Positions 11,846 to 25,130 of a stretch of DNA of 64,000 nt are shown here, in pieces. Under the pieces are notes generated by a model, which saw only the letters and a list, made by a program, of their open reading frames with translations, was not told the DNA's origin and searched no databases. The stretch spans positions 4,777,296 to 4,841,295 of the forward strand of contig NOKP01000001.1 in assembly GCA_002682825.1 (NCBI GenBank), written 5' to 3'. Position numbers and translations under genes: made by a program. This DNA is from Neonectria sp. B-13 (lineage: Eukaryota; Ascomycota; Sordariomycetes; Hypocreales; Nectriaceae). How positions within the stretch are numbered: the stretch's first letter is position 1; every line of letters starts with the position of its first letter.

Positions 11846-14077
11846 CGAAAGTCAATGACGTGAGCAAAGTCCAAGTCTCGATGTGACGCTGAGCACTAAT
11901 CAAAATTTCTCCCAAAAGGCTCGTGTCCTTTGTGTGTGCAGTCACAGGCAGGCGAATGAATACACCACTACCGACCTACAGTCGCTCTTTGTCTTCGCGC
12001 AAAAAGGATGGAGTCCCGTCGTGGAAACTCCTAACTCATACCCAAACCGTTTCTCACTTAGTGGTCCATATTCTGTGCGGGAAATGCATTGATAAACCAG
12101 TGTGTAATTAGAACCCCCTGACATCCTGAGAAGCTACCCATTGCAGCGAAGCCCCAACAGCGAAAGGAGTCACGGCCAGTTTACAAATACTTGAGAAAGT
12201 ACCACTTTCTGTGGTTCACATTGTTACCACCTTTTGCTTCACCTTCTTCCCACCTCTCGCGTTGATCTAGTCTAGCATTCTCGAGGCTTGGTTGGCATGA
12301 ATCCTATGCTAGATAAACCCCAGATCCTGAGTTGTTTCTCGTGACCGTCTTTACGTTACATTCGCAGTTATGCTTTTATCTACAGTGCGGTCTACCGTCA
12401 TAGTGTAAAATCCGATTTTCTCATCCTCAATCGCTGTCCTTTTCCATGCTGAACATATCGACGACATGCACCCCCAAGCCGCGTCTAGATGGATCCAGGC
12501 CCTGTCCAGGCATGGCGCTCATGCGGCTTCACATGCCCCATAATACAGGAGCATGAGCTCCGGAGGTGTCTTCTTAGGGACCAATAATACTTCATTTTCC
12601 GGGATCTTGAGCAGCAGGGGCCTGACGGGCCGCCTGAGATAAAACACAGCCACCACGGGAAGCTGGGAGGTGGGCAGATTGGACCCAGGCCTAGATTTCG
12701 AGACATTTAGGCGGTAAGCAGATACTTGAGAATATTGGAAAATACTGATCAGGTCTTGGATTGACTGTGGTGTGCTTTCCAGTCAGGTGATGTAGTGTTG
12801 CGTTCCGATATCAATCGCAGGAAGGGGGCGGTAATTTGGTTATGTGAAAGGGACCACCGGCTAGTCTGGTTCTTTCTATATTCCCAATAGTTTTACACTG
12901 TTGTCGTGATTCTCAGGTCGATGGTGGCCTACGATCGGGTTCGATCTGCCTTGTCTGGCAGTCCTAAGGCTGCATCTGCGCAACCCCTCTTAGCAGTTTT
13001 TCGGAAACCTGGGCAGTGGTAACGTTCTGGTCATTGTTGCCACTTCAATCTGACTCAAGATGGCAGCTGGAGGGAGCTTCTTTTGTGACGGCTCAGGCAG
13101 ACACGTGGAGGGCAAAGATAGAGCGAGAGGCGTGTTTTGGGGAGTCGAGGTAGTGAAGCAATTCTGCAAAGCTCAACGCACCGTAGCTATTGTTCGCTTT
13201 TTGTTCTCCATAATACTGATGGGGGGGAAAGGTGTGTTTGTGGGCCTACTTCTTCAATGCTGTGTAATTAATGGCGGCAACTCGGTACGTCCTTCGTAGG
13301 TTCAGGGACCGAGGTTCGAGAAACGTTATACCACTACTTTGGCCAATGTTGAATGCTAGCAGTGTCAGTTGATGATTCTCAACTCGTTCTAGTGGCCTGG
13401 GCTCGCTATTGTCTGTTTGGTTCTGAAATATCTGTGATTTCGGCGCATCTGGTTCAGGGGAGCATAACTCAACGTGGTTCATGCGTCCCGACATAACGTA
13501 GAAAGACAGGTTGAATCAAAGACTATTTTCTTCGTCGACTGAGACGCTAGGACGGCAGTATCATATTAGTATCACACCCACCTGAATATTGAAATGTTCA
13601 GTCTGATAACGGCATACCAGTAAGTTAAGCTGATGGACTTTGGTGCCATTATCGAAAACCCAACTATATTGATTGGCTCCAGGGTAGGTAGGTCTGCCAA
13701 CAAAATTGTCCGCTTGCTTGCCTCTGACAAACCTCAGTATTGGACCCCTATAAGACTTGATGGGAAAATAACTTAAGAGTCCCTGCTTGAAGTGACTCCA
13801 TGCTACCGGCATTCGGGGTCGCTAGTGGGGTTGAGTCTCTAAGCCCATTTCTAGCACTGAGGGAGTCTATCGAGACATACGGTTGAGCTGGATAGCTAAC
13901 AACTTAGATGGGCAACGGGGCCCACCGCTCGAGACAACTAGGTACACCCGGGTGAGAATGCACCAAAAGAGATAAAATGCGCAATATAAAAAGGCATGGC
14001 AGATTGGAAAAGTCGTATTCATTCCCTGACGTCTAACGAATAGCTGTTGTACATTGCTCCATGCTCCATTACCACGT

Positions 14078-14920
14078 CTAATCCTGCTTCAAGGGGAGGA
14101 ATGACTCTTCAATGCCATCTTTTGTGATGATGAGGATTTGAAGACAGTCACCGACCTCAATATGGCGCTCCACTGCGCCATCAAACGCATCCTTAACCAG
14201 GGTCTCGACCTCCGGCCTGGTGAGCGGGCGGCGCTCTCGCTCCTTCAGGTTGTGGCCCTCTCCGCTTCCAGGGATGTACTGGTTCTTGAAGTTCACTTGG
14301 TTGTCCAGGAAGGGCATGATAAGGCTGCCCGCAGCACCGCCTGCTCGGCACTGCTCTCGCTCGTAGCTGCCCACGGGGTCGTACGAATAGACGGCACCCT
14401 TGCCCTCCTCGTCCAGGCCGCCGAGCATCGCATGCGAGTAGTAGGGGAAGAATCGCTTGCCGTAGAGGATCGTGGACAAGCGCTTTGCGCAGGCGTTGAC
14501 GGTCATGGCCTTGCCGTGGCGGTAACGGTAGATCTTGCAGACGGTGTCGAGGTGGTCCTTGAGGGCCTCGCCGTCGGCAGCGTAGCCGACCACCGAGAGA
14601 ATTATCGTGGCGTCGTCCTGGGAGGCAGTGGTGCCACCGATCTTGAAGACCTTGGGGGACATGCGAGAGTTGATGCTGTAGCCGCTGGTGTGGCGGGTGT
14701 CACCGGCCATGATGGTGAAGTCGGCGCCGGCGATGGCCAGGGTGGAGCCGCCATTGTCGGTGTAGCTGCTCATAGTCAGAATATTGCGGCCGATGCTTGA
14801 TGGGGCCGCTTACGGGTTGAACCGATGCTCTCGCAGCTCACCGTTGTTGGTCTTGGGAGCTTCGGAGAACGAGTAGTTGGCCCCGTTCATCAAAGGGTTC
14901 TGGCTGAACATGGCAGCCAT
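14078..14920 (-). CDS. pre7: 20S proteasome subunit beta-6 (yeast Pre7, human PSMB1)
   Basis: Two exons, 14920-14814 and 14765-14078, separated by a 48-nt intron with a GTAAGC donor; 264 aa. Splicing joins HRFNP to YTDNGGSTLAIAGADF and gives a full-length family member. It is a structural, non-catalytic beta ring subunit of the 20S core in cytosol and nucleus. The N-terminus MAAMFSQNPLMNGANYSFSE and the core motifs GDTRHTSGYSINSR, SPKVFKI and YDPVGSYERE are typical of the subunit. Mature processing would fall at the Gly-Gly-Ser-Thr region without making an active Thr1 site. It is divergent from STT4 with a 386-bp shared upstream region. The stop is TAG. Confidence 0.96.
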
Positions 14921-15306
14921 CGTTGCTGTTTCGGTGCGGGGGAGTTCGAAAGAGGTCGTCGGATGTGGAGGTTCTGGTGATGCGCAGCGGCGGACGGCGT
15001 CGAGTCAAGGGTTGATGTTGGCGGATGTTGGTGATGGAGTCGGAGGTTGCCTTGTCGTTGTGGCTGGTCCACGGGTGCGCGTCAAGCTTGCAGCCTTGCC
15101 TGGACTGGCTGGCACCTGGCAGCTGGGGTAGCTCAAGATGACTAAGCACACGACAGGGGTTCACTCCTGAATCAGGAAGTCGTCATTTCGAGGCCGCATC
15201 CGGCCAGCTTCAACTCCATAGTCGACTTTGTTGACATTGCTCCCGAGGGGCACCATCATCTAAATTCTTTCTTTCTCGCGTGCATCCAGTCCCGTACTCA
15301 GTCGAA
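14921..15306. promoter_or_regulatory. Bidirectional upstream region of pre7 and stt4
   Basis: A 386-bp head-to-head spacer between the two start codons must hold both promoters. On the STT4 side it ends in a pyrimidine-rich stretch (TTCTTTCTTTCTC) just before the ATG. No classic TATA box is seen. Confidence 0.5.
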
Positions 15307-18300
15307 ATGGCACGCGACATCCGCGCAAAGGCGCTCCAGAAGATAGCTTCGCTGTCCGCGACTACCTCCACGACATCGTTCGATCGGTCCGACCTCGACA
15401 AACTGTGTAGGGCTTGCCATGCCGGGGCGAAAGGCAAGGAGTTCACCAATGGGTATAATTCGAAGCCTGTGAGCTCGCTGGGGCGAGTTCCCATGGTATG
15501 TCGATTCCTGCGTTTATAGCCCCTGGCACAGAGGAGCTAACAGCAATAGTCCATCCGCGAATTCGAGGTCCTGCTCGCGTTGTGTAAAACCGCCCCGAAG
15601 ATCAAGTCCGGCCAAAGCGCCCAGAGGCTCTCCTACCAGCTGTTCCCGTACATACTCGAAGCATACGTCCAGCTTTTCGTTCCGTCGCCCTTCTTCCGCA
15701 AAATCGACCCATCCCCGACCGAAGCTCTGGCCTTCCATGTGACAGGCGCGTTGCTGGCACTTGGCATCAACTACGACGAGCTCCAAGAGAACGTGGCTGA
15801 TAAACTATGGGCGTTTGTGAACTCTTGCAAGCGGGCCACCGAGAGCATCCTCTCCCCGCAGGCTGGAGATCCAGACAACCCTCACCTGGAGGATGCCATC
15901 CGAACCGCTACCATCGCCGTGGCATTGCTGGGATTCCTGGATGCTGCAGCCGCGCAGGCTGATTTCTGGAAAGCTGGTGGCCGGTTGGCCCTGATTCAGA
16001 AAATCAAGACACTTCTCTCAGAGCCTTTTCTGGTCGCCGTGGAGACCGCCCTCTCGACTATTCGAAACTCCCACAGCCAAGATCGCGATGTCAAGGAGTG
16101 GAAAAGATACCTGCGCCACTACGCTTCGTCGGGGCGTCCTCTGGGGGCGATGCTTTTACATCGGAGCTTCATGTGGTTGGTCGTCGCCAGTACTTCGTTG
16201 ATGGTGGAGAATGGCGGCAACCTGCGAGAGTCTCACATCTTGGATATTCTCCTGTCCAAGGGAAGCGCTCTACATGGGAAATTCCTCCAGGGCCATGAAG
16301 CTGATTTCAAAACTGTCGAAGCCTACACTAGCTTCACGATCGACGAGATCAACTATATTGACGCTGGAGCTGACTTCATCCGGATGGGTTCTCCCGATCA
16401 GCAGAGTCTGGCCTATTCCGTGAAAGCTGCGGCCTTGATTTCATTTTTGAATTGCTCCCTACTGAACGAGGAGGCGGCTGATGCGGAAATCCTCATGAAC
16501 TGGCTACAAGATACCCTGGATGATTCTGTCCAGATGGCTGATGAGACGCTGGCTTCTGTTACCCTCCGTTGCCTGGCTCTTATTTGCCAAGTCTCCCCGG
16601 CTTTCTCTTCGAATGTGAGCCGTCTTATCCCCCGATTCATCGTCCAAGGCGCACCTCAGGGAGAGACGGTCATTGTTGCGTCCAACAGTCTCGCATACGT
16701 CCTGAAAATGCTTTCGAAGGATGCCGTGATCAGCACCTTGTACACACTGGGCAATGTTCTCAGCCCCGGATCCGAGCAGGGATTTACCAACGGCCAGACT
16801 AATGGTAGCGCCAGTGAATCTGGACTCACTCCGATGTATGCCAACCGCCAGTCCATGGGAAGCTCCATCTCTCTTCAGATGTACAGTGAGGAGGAGACTG
16901 CACTCGTGTCTGGAAATGTGGTGCAGACCATTTGCGGTGTTGCCGCAGCTTGCAAGGACGAGAAGATCACTGCTCTGGCGCAGTCGATGCTGCAACAGAA
17001 ACTTGAGAAGGTCAATACTGGCGTTGATGCCCGCATCATTAGCGGCGCGGCAGCCTTGTCCCTCGTGGGTGGACAGCTCGAGTTCCGCTCGTTGCTCAAG
17101 GTGTTCACCAGCCTTTGTCATGCTGGAGTTGTTGACAACCAGACGTTCCTTTTGGAAGCCGTAAGTAAAGCCGTCACTTAGAAATCGTAAGAAACTAACT
17201 TGAATAGGTGCGGAATGCGCGCACTCGCATCTCTACCAACCTTCGACGTGGCTCTCCGCTTTTCGATATTTACCTGGAACACTTGCTCGACAGTATCATC
17301 GGGCTTGGTGACGCCCGTTCATCCGATCATACAAAGGAAGCAGATGTTCAGATGGCTGCCAAGGAAATCGCAGAGCTCCTGCATCCTCTCGCTGTCTTCA
17401 TGTCGAAGAATGATTTTGCAGCCGAGCCAATTGCCAATGATGAGACCTATGTGCTTCTACGAGATGCTTGGTTCAACATTATCGTTCATGGCTTCACCAC
17501 CAACACGGACCGTGGCAGGCAATATCTCAACGAGCTGCGCATGATTTCGATCCACTCGCCCCCCTTAGTGACCGAGCAACGAGGAGAACAAAGTGAAAGC
17601 GACATTGAACTTAACACTGTGTTGCGACGCGGGTTCAGCAACGATCGGGAATCATCGCAGAGGAAGCTTTTGAGTGACCTCATCCCATCGAAGGCTGCAG
17701 AAATCAAGGGCCTGAGCTACCGGAAGGTCGTTTTCCTCCAAGCTGCGTATCTCATGGAGAGTCTTCGAGCAGATTCCGGCGACTGTACCAAAGTCTTGTC
17801 CTACTTTTTGGAGCCAAGCATGCAGAAGGGCGAAGTTAGTAGCACGATGGAGGGCATTGCGACCGCCGTTGTCGAAAAGTACGTCAAAAAGACACAGGGA
17901 ATGGTGGATCCGACCTTCTCTGCTCAGTACGCTGCCACGCAACTCGCATCCATCTTTTGTGGCTGCTGCCACCGTATCGAGAGAGTACAGCAAGCCGCCT
18001 TTGTTTGTGCGGATCGGATACTACGTGATGTGCCATCCGCGCTTTGTCACAGGTCATCCCTTTTCGCCCTACTGGAGCTCCTTTCTTTGATGTGGTCGAG
18101 CTGCTTGGAAGCCGAAACAGATCATTATGACCCTCGTTCTATCTTCACCTCCGACCTTGGTGGAGTCACAGTCGAGCTCTCCGATGACTACGATTTCCGA
18201 AGATGGACAGTCGATGTTCTCCACCGGAAGGCTCGGGGATGGGTGAACGCTGCCATCAATCTGTCTCCACTGGATATCAAGGGGCTTCTGCAAACATACT

Positions 18301-21279
18301 TGTCTGAATTCAACGACGAGGGAGCTTACGGCCACCTTTCACTAGGACGATCCTTTGCTCTGGAGCTTGGATCGATAATACCCTCCACGGACCACCGATT
18401 GCAGTCGATGGACAAGATTGGCAGCTCGAGCGTTAACACTACGTCCGACTTTGTGGCGCAGTATACGACTCGGCAAGAATACCGATATGGAGAGACGCTG
18501 CCAGACCGCGGTACTGAGTTGATTAGCTTTATGAACCACAACCGCCGCATGTCTTTTGTACAGTCGTCTGTCAAAGAGAGTGCTAATGCCACTACTGCTT
18601 TGGCACACGTTGAAGCAAGAATCTTGAGCAAGAAGAGCACCTCTATCGCCGAGGTCCGGGATATCCTACGCAGGGCTGCCGCACTTCTGTGCCGTACGGA
18701 GAAGGATGAATCTGCTGTTGCTCATTATCTCGTTAGCATCCCGTTCGCCCTCTTCACGAAGCAGTCTATTAAGCTTGGAGTTTCGTTATGGCTGGGCGTG
18801 ATCAACGAGAATCCCAGACTAGAGTCAAAGCTCCTGAACGAAATTGTCCAGCAGTGGGAGTTTACCCTTGGCAGGAAGGTTGGACTGTTCAGCCCAGCTC
18901 TGACACATGTCGATCCCTTCTTTTTGAAGGAAGATTTCGCACCCAGCGAATTGGAAGCGCTTGCGAAGAAGAAGCAGGTCGTGCATGATATCCTGTCTCC
19001 CCATGCTCGACTGCTTCAGTTCTTCGCCAGCCATTTCAATGCTACGCGCCACGGAAGCCCCGACACACAGAAGGTGTTCTTGCGAATGCTGGATCTTACC
19101 CTGGATGCTGTCAAGCAATCCGCGTCCCACCCCTTGGCAAGAGAGATTCGATTCCAGATTGTCTTGTTTGGCCTGCAAGTCCTGCGGTCCAGCACCACGC
19201 TCAAGCCTACTGCTCAGTGGAGACTCAAGGAGAAGATCTTGTCTGCTGGTCTCAGCTGGTTCCGATATTCGCCGCGGTGGTCGTTTGGAAGCAACCTCCT
19301 CCACATCAAGACGGAGATCCGACTGATCTCGGATGTTATTGCTGCCTTGCAGCATGTGTCTTTCATCGGAGCGCAAGCCGTCGGCAACGTTAAGTCTTTG
19401 CAGTCCAAGGAACAGCTGCTTGATCTTTTGTTGAAGAATGAGCAGTTTCGATTGGTCGTGTGGGTGAACCCGCTTAATGGTCCTGGGGCCCAGTTGCCAA
19501 CTCAGACAGCTTCAAAAGCCACCACAGAAGCCGCTCTGCTACCTCTGGTACGAACCGCTTGGTGGCAAGATCCTGCTATTGCCATTGAACTTGCGACGAG
19601 GTTCCCATATCCTCGTTTGCAGCGCGACATTCGGTTCCTTCTCCTGACGATGCCGGAGAAGGGTGTGTCTGAGCCCGAAGCTATTCCCCTGATGTTCGGC
19701 GGATACCTCCCTGAGGATGTCAACTTGCAGCAGCTGAAGGTATGTGCCAATGTGCTTGTTAAAAGTCTGTTTTTGGTTCTAATTTTTATAGTACCTCTTG
19801 TTTTGGCAACCTGTGAATCCCGTCACAGCAGTCACCATGTTCTTGCCAGCATACCAGGACCACCCCTTCGTCATCCAATACGCCATGCGTGCCCTGGAGA
19901 GTCATTCTACAGATGTCACCTTCTTCTACGTTCCCCAAATCGTGCAGAGCCTCCGCTATGATGCCCTTGGATACGTGCAACGGTATATCCTCGAAACCGC
20001 ACAGTTCTCGCAGCTCTTTGCCCACCAGATTATATGGAACATGAAGGCAAACTCGTACAAGGACGATGAAGCCCTGATCCCGGACGAGATCAAGCCAAGC
20101 CTTGACGTTGTCATGGCCAAAATGGTTAACGGTTTCGCGCCTGAAGACCGAGGCTTTTACGAGCGAGAATTCTCCTTCTTCGACGAAGTCACTGATATCT
20201 CTGGCAAGCTGAAGCCGTACATCAAGCGATCCAAGCCCGAGAAGAAGCAGAAGATCGAGGAAGAGTTGCGAAAGATCAAGGTTGAGGTTGGCGTCTACTT
20301 GCCTAGTAACCCTGACGGTGTCGTCATTGGCATCGATCGGAAATCCGGCAAACCTCTTCAGAGTCACGCCAAAGCCCCTTACATGGCAACCTTCCGTATC
20401 AAGAAGAACAAGGATAATGGCGACGATGTTGAAGACTTGCTTGAGGAGCAGCAGCCTAACGGGAACGGCCAGAACCACGAGCACGACACCATCGAGGTTT
20501 GGCAGTCTGCCATCTTCAAGGTCGGCGATGATTGTCGACAGGACGTTCTGGCGCTGCAGATGATTGCGGCGTTCCGTGGCATCTTCCACGACGTGGGTCT
20601 CGATGTCTACGTCTTCCCGTACCGGGTCACTGCCACAGCTCCCGGCTGCGGTGTCATTGACGTGCTGCCGAACTCCATCTCTCGAGACATGCTGGGACGC
20701 GAGGCCGTCAACGGGCTCTACGACTACTTCATCTCCAAGTACGGCAACGAGGACTCGCTGCGGTTCCAGCGCGCCCGCAGCAACTTCGTCAAGTCGATGG
20801 CGGCGTACTCGGTCATCTCGTTCCTCCTGCAGTTCAAGGACCGACACAACGGCAACATCATGATCGACGACGCCGGCCACATCCTGCACATCGACTTTGG
20901 CTTCTGCTTCGACATCGCACCTGGCGGCATCAAGTTCGAGCGCGCCCCCTTCAAGCTCACGTCGGAGATGCTCTCTGTCATGGGCGGCTCGACCGAGCAC
21001 CAGAGCTTCAAGGCCTTCGAGGAGCTCTGCGTCAAGGCCTTCCTGGCCAGTCGTCAGTACTGCGAGAAGCTCAGCCAGATCGTCTGGCTCATGATGGACA
21101 GCGGCCTGCCCTGCTTCAAGCCCGAGAGCGTCAAGCACTTCCGCGAGCGCTTCGTCCTCGACCGCAGCGAGCGCGAGGCTGCAGACTTCATGAAGGGCCT
21201 CATCAAGACGAGTTACTCGAGCTATAGCACCGGCATTTACGACCAGTTCCAGCTCCTGACAAACGGAATCCCTTACTGA
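15307..21279 (+). CDS. stt4: Phosphatidylinositol 4-kinase STT4 (type III alpha)
   Basis: Four exons, 15307-15495, 15550-17160, 17208-19739 and 19792-21279, give 1939 aa, close to the ~1900 aa of yeast Stt4. All three introns (about 47-54 nt) fall between codons. The enzyme makes PI4P at the plasma membrane and feeds PI(4,5)P2, actin and cell-wall signalling. The N-terminal ~1400 residues are helical-repeat (HEAT-like) scaffold. The PIK accessory domain lies around the third/fourth exon junction (RALESHSTDVTFFYVPQIVQ). The kinase domain is C-terminal: FKVGDDCRQDVLALQMI, then the catalytic loop KDRHNGNIMIDD (about residue 1794) and the metal-binding HIDFGF (about 1810). The C-terminus is YSSYSTGIYDQFQ. 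A large antisense open frame over exon 4 is a shadow. Confidence 0.97.
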
Positions 21280-21591
21280 GGTGGTAAAGGGGCGTGCTAC
21301 TGTTACGCCTGTCGTTTGTTTGGTTCATTCTTTTCTTATTATACAAGTGTTCCCGCAACTGGGTCCTGTTCCTGTTCTATATAGCAACGTAATTAATCAT
21401 TCTATTGGTACACTTGTTTCTTTTTTATACCTATATAGTACAAACAGACCTTACAACGCCTGTCCAAATTCATCCAGTGTCGAGACTTTCTATACTACGC
21501 CTGTCCTCCATACAGTAGCCTTTGTGATGATTACCCATTTGATCATGGGCAATTTATTCCCCACTCACGGCTGCTCCAGATGAAATCTGGC
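21280..21591. other. Convergent 3' spacer between stt4 and the CDF transporter
   Basis: A 312-bp tail-to-tail interval, A+T-richer than the genes. TATATAG- and TTTTTTATACC-like sequences could act in 3'-end formation for either gene. No coding content. Confidence 0.5.
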
Positions 21592-23701
21592 TTACTTTGC
21601 GGCGGACTGCTTCAGCATGTGGGTCGGGGCGTTGTAGCTCGTATAATCCACATGGACAAAAGCGCGGTCGACGATGGGCACAGACTCGAGGAAGTAGGTG
21701 AGGACCTCGCTGAGGTCGTGGCTGTCCTTCAGGGGCGTGGCGGCGGAGAGGACGATGTCGACCTCGACGAAGAGCTTGTCGCCGGCGTGGTAGGCGCGGA
21801 GGTTCTGGATCTGGCGGATGGCGGTTGCGAAGCGCATGGTCAGGTAGAGGAGCAGGTTCCGCTCGTCGGGCTGGGCCGAGAAGCCCGACAGGTTGCGGAC
21901 GTGGTGGGCCGAGGTCTGGCTCCAGTTGAGAATGACGACCAGGGAGAGGAACAAGCCACCGAAGGCGTCGAGCCACCAGATGCGTCCGTAGAAGCCCACT
22001 ATTCAGTGGGAAGAAAGGAAAACTTCGGTTAGCAGGGGGACGACGGATGGACGGCTGCGGGCTGCTGCGGAAACAGGGATTGGGCGTCCGATCTCGCATT
22101 CGGTGTAACGAGGTGCTTCGGAATGACTTACAGATGGGGAAAAGGATGGAGCCGGCGTTGAAGATTACGTCCGTCTTGGCATCGTCGGCCCTGGCAAAGC
22201 GATTAGAATGAGGCGCATCCCCACAAAGCGGAGATTGGACATGGATGGAGCGCTTACAATGCTCGCACGCTGGAGTTCTTGACCAGGCGGCACCAGATCC
22301 AGCAGGCGCCCTTGATGACGATGGTACAGACCATGATGACGATGGCGGGCAGACCGAGCTCCAGGATGGCATGCTCGGGGCTCATGAGGCGCTGGATACA
22401 CTCGAGACCGACCTGGCAGAACGAGGTGATCATGATGATGGAGAAGACGAGAACACCGAGGGGCTCGAGCCTGCGCGGTGACGTGTTAGTCTACTAAGGC
22501 CGCCGAGGCAGATGGGAGGTTGGACCGAGTATACTCACTTGCGTCGGCCGACGGGGTAGCTGTGCTGGTCCGACTGGCTGGCGGAGATGAGGCGGGTGGT
22601 GACCCAGACAATGACAGTGCTCAGGAAGTCGAGCACGGCGTCGACCAAACTGGCGAGGACGGACATGGAGGGCACCTCGAGGACGACGGCGAGCTTTCCG
22701 ACGAGCAGGATGCCGTTGGCGATGAAGTTGACCCAGATGGCCAAGGTGACGACGGGATCGTCGCTGTCGATGTCGGCGTCCTCGATCCACGGGAGGAGAG
22801 GCTTGGGACCGAAGCCGTCCTCATGGGCGGGCGGGTGGTCGGGAAGCAGGTGGTCTTCATCGTCGCCCTCGACGTCCTGGCGCTGGAGCAGCGGCAGACT
22901 CTCCGAGGAGCGGAAGATGTCCTTGGGAGTCCGGGTGAGAGGCTTGGTGGGAGTGTTGGCCTTGATGGTGCCGTACGAGTCGGGCGTAAAACTGTTGTTG
23001 GTCTGGGGAGGCGAGTCGGACGGCGACGAGCCCGTCTCCTCGCGGATGGTATCTGGGACCTTGATGGGCCGAAAGGCGGAGGCTTCAATGTCCGTCTGGT
23101 ACTCGTTGAGGAGCTCGTGGGGGATGGCCGAGTCCAGCAGGGCATCGATGTACATGTACTGCTGGACGAGGTCGTTGATGCGCTCGTAGTATTCGCGCCT
23201 GGAGGACGGGCATCTCGTTCAGCCTCGCGGTTCCAGCTCGGGGATTGGTCCGATGATCGGGGAGGGAAACACAGGGGGGCCTTACAGGGGTTTGGTCATG
23301 GCATCGAGCTGGTCCTCCCTCGTCCAATACTGCTCCCAGAAGTATCGCGGGTTGCTGCGGCCGATGAGCTTCAAGCTGCGGTGCTGCGGGCCATTGAGCA
23401 ACTGGGTCAGGCGGCGCTCGTCGGCGAGCAGGAGGGCGATCTCGTCGTTGTCCACGGGCCGGCCGGCGGCGCCGCGTGGGGACGCCGTCTCCTCGTCGTC
23501 CGGGCCGGTCCAGAAGGGCGGCTTGGCGAGCGAGTGGAATGAGTTGGCGATGCTGGGTATGCTCTGCGCGGAGCGGCTGCGGATGAGGGACTGGAGGGCG
23601 CCGCTGCGGGTGCCGAGGGGATTGTGCGATTCGTCCTGGGCCAGCAGGGACGGGCGTCGCACGGAGCGGCCGGGCGTCGAGGGCGCGGAGGGAGAGCTCA
23701 T
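21592..23701 (-). CDS. Cation diffusion facilitator, probably manganese type
   Basis: Five exons, 23701-23286, 23198-22539, 22470-22258, 22190-22132 and 21998-21592, give 584 aa. All junctions have GT donors and AG acceptors and keep the frame. The N-terminal ~250 residues are polar with Ser/Pro-rich stretches. They contain YFWEQYWTREDQLDAM and a helical segment around MYIDALLDSAIPHELLNEY. A six-helix CDF core follows, then a C-terminal cytosolic ferredoxin-like domain (DKLFVEVDIVLSAATPLKD ... RAFVHVDY). The metal-site motifs are DAVLD (D325, D329) in the second helix and DAKTD (D433, D437) in the fifth. DxxxD at both places is the signature associated with Mn transport; Zn members have HxxxD. 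Expected role: moving Mn2+ out of the cytosol into a compartment or out of the cell. Family is firm; substrate is inferred. Confidence 0.9.
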
Positions 23702-25100
23702 GATGGTTCTCCGGCGATATGGGAGAGGAGGAGTAGGATGGGATGGGGATAAAGAGAGGGGAAGAAGGGGAAGGGAGACACAAAGGGACTCCAGGAGAGA
23801 GGGATAAAAAAAAAAACCAAGAGGGTGAAAGCGCGTGGGACCGGTGGAGGCGTGAGGTCGTAGTGGTAGCAGAGCTCGAAACGGAGGAGGCGACGATACC
23901 TTGATCCTACTTGCTTGGGGGATGGGACCCTGAAGCTGAAGTTGGAGAAAGAGGGTCGTGACCAAGGCCCGAGAGCCAATTGCGACGCTACAGATGGAGA
24001 GGCAGAACGAAGCTAGCCAGCATGAGGCGGAAGAAGGGCGATTGATTAGATGAAAAATGGTCAAAACGATCAAGAAATCCCATCTATCTCGCAGTAGCTT
24101 GACTCGGGCTGTGCAGCGAGCCGCGACGACCAGCGGGCTAACCGCCGCCACAACCCTGGCAGCTTTGTTGCTTGGGGCATAGACGTATGGGCCCAATTTT
24201 GCTGTGTGTGGGGGGCACCTTTGACACCGCACGGGCAGAGCAGACTGAAGGGTTGTATTGCTCGTCTTTTTGGGGCATGGCGACGTCGCTCTTCTGAGGA
24301 GCTGTTACGGGGAGGGTTGACGATGAGACGTGGTGTTGAGTCCTGCATTCTGGTGTTGCCGCTGCCGGCGTCATGCAAGAATCCGACATGTCACAGATCA
24401 AGCTCGCTGCGGCAAGCAGATTAGCAACAAGGCGCCCCCCCCCTAGCCCCGGTATTCCGCAAAAGCCAAGATCTGTGCACAATTACGGCACGCAAAAGCT
24501 CCTCGGGCGTACTATTATAGAATGTGCTGTGTCAGCCAGCGGGATGTCCCCGTTCTGTTAAGCTTAGAAGGAAAGCATCCATGTTTGGCCCCGGACGTTC
24601 GGAGACTCGGGGGAGGGCGGCCTCTGCTCCGGTATTATGTAACTGCTCTAAACACCGAGAGGATAACAAGAGTCTGAGAGAGGGAGAGAGAATCAACGCT
24701 GGGGATGGACGCCTTCTTTGTTGGGCTCGGCCCGGCACACAGTTGGGACGGTTCGCTGCTCAGAGGTAATCAAGTTATTCCTCTCTGTGTTCACTTAGTT
24801 CCGGTGTCGGCTTCGGCTTGTCAGTCAGTAGCAGTGGCAAAGGAATCCAATCAATGAATGCATCTTGACACGTGCAATCGTTCATCGGATTGTTGGCCGA
24901 CCGACAGTCTAGAACAAAAGGAAAGAAAGCATTCAGCGGCTCGGCCCCGACCCCGACTCCGACTCCTTCTCGACGCCAATCCTTAAGACATTTCTTTATC
25001 CCTCTATCGTCAGCGACCGTCATCATCATCATCGAGCCGTCACTCTCACTACGCCGCATCCACCCCCAACTGCAGGTGGAATCCATCGTCACAGCGACCA

Positions 25101-25130
25101 CCAAAACGCACCAAAACGCACCAAAACGCC
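25101..25130. repeat. 10-bp tandem repeat, three copies
   Basis: CCAAAACGCA is repeated three times (last base differs in copy three), followed by AACGTT. Intergenic. Confidence 0.8.

Larger units (their letters stand above)
4428..14077. other. Gene-poor region of about 9.6 kb
   Basis: No open frame here has recognisable domains, and none is longer than about 195 codons. The first part carries the YTH promoter/5' UTR. Short palindromes built on GTAC/TACGTA, TACC/GGTA steps and small tandem arrays recur (see the separate entries). A lone tRNA-like B-box at 8397-8407 is not part of a tRNA. I see no transposase, reverse transcriptase or LTR remnant. It may hold regulatory DNA, non-coding RNAs or decayed elements. 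Confidence 0.6.

Noticed and set aside
19786..21138. 450-codon antisense open frame over STT4
   Set aside because: Mirror of the G+C-biased, strongly conserved kinase exon; its translation is compositionally odd and matches nothing recognisable.
22520..23542. 340-codon plus-strand open frame over the CDF gene
   Set aside because: Shadow of the spliced minus-strand transporter, whose exons have correct junctions and family motifs.
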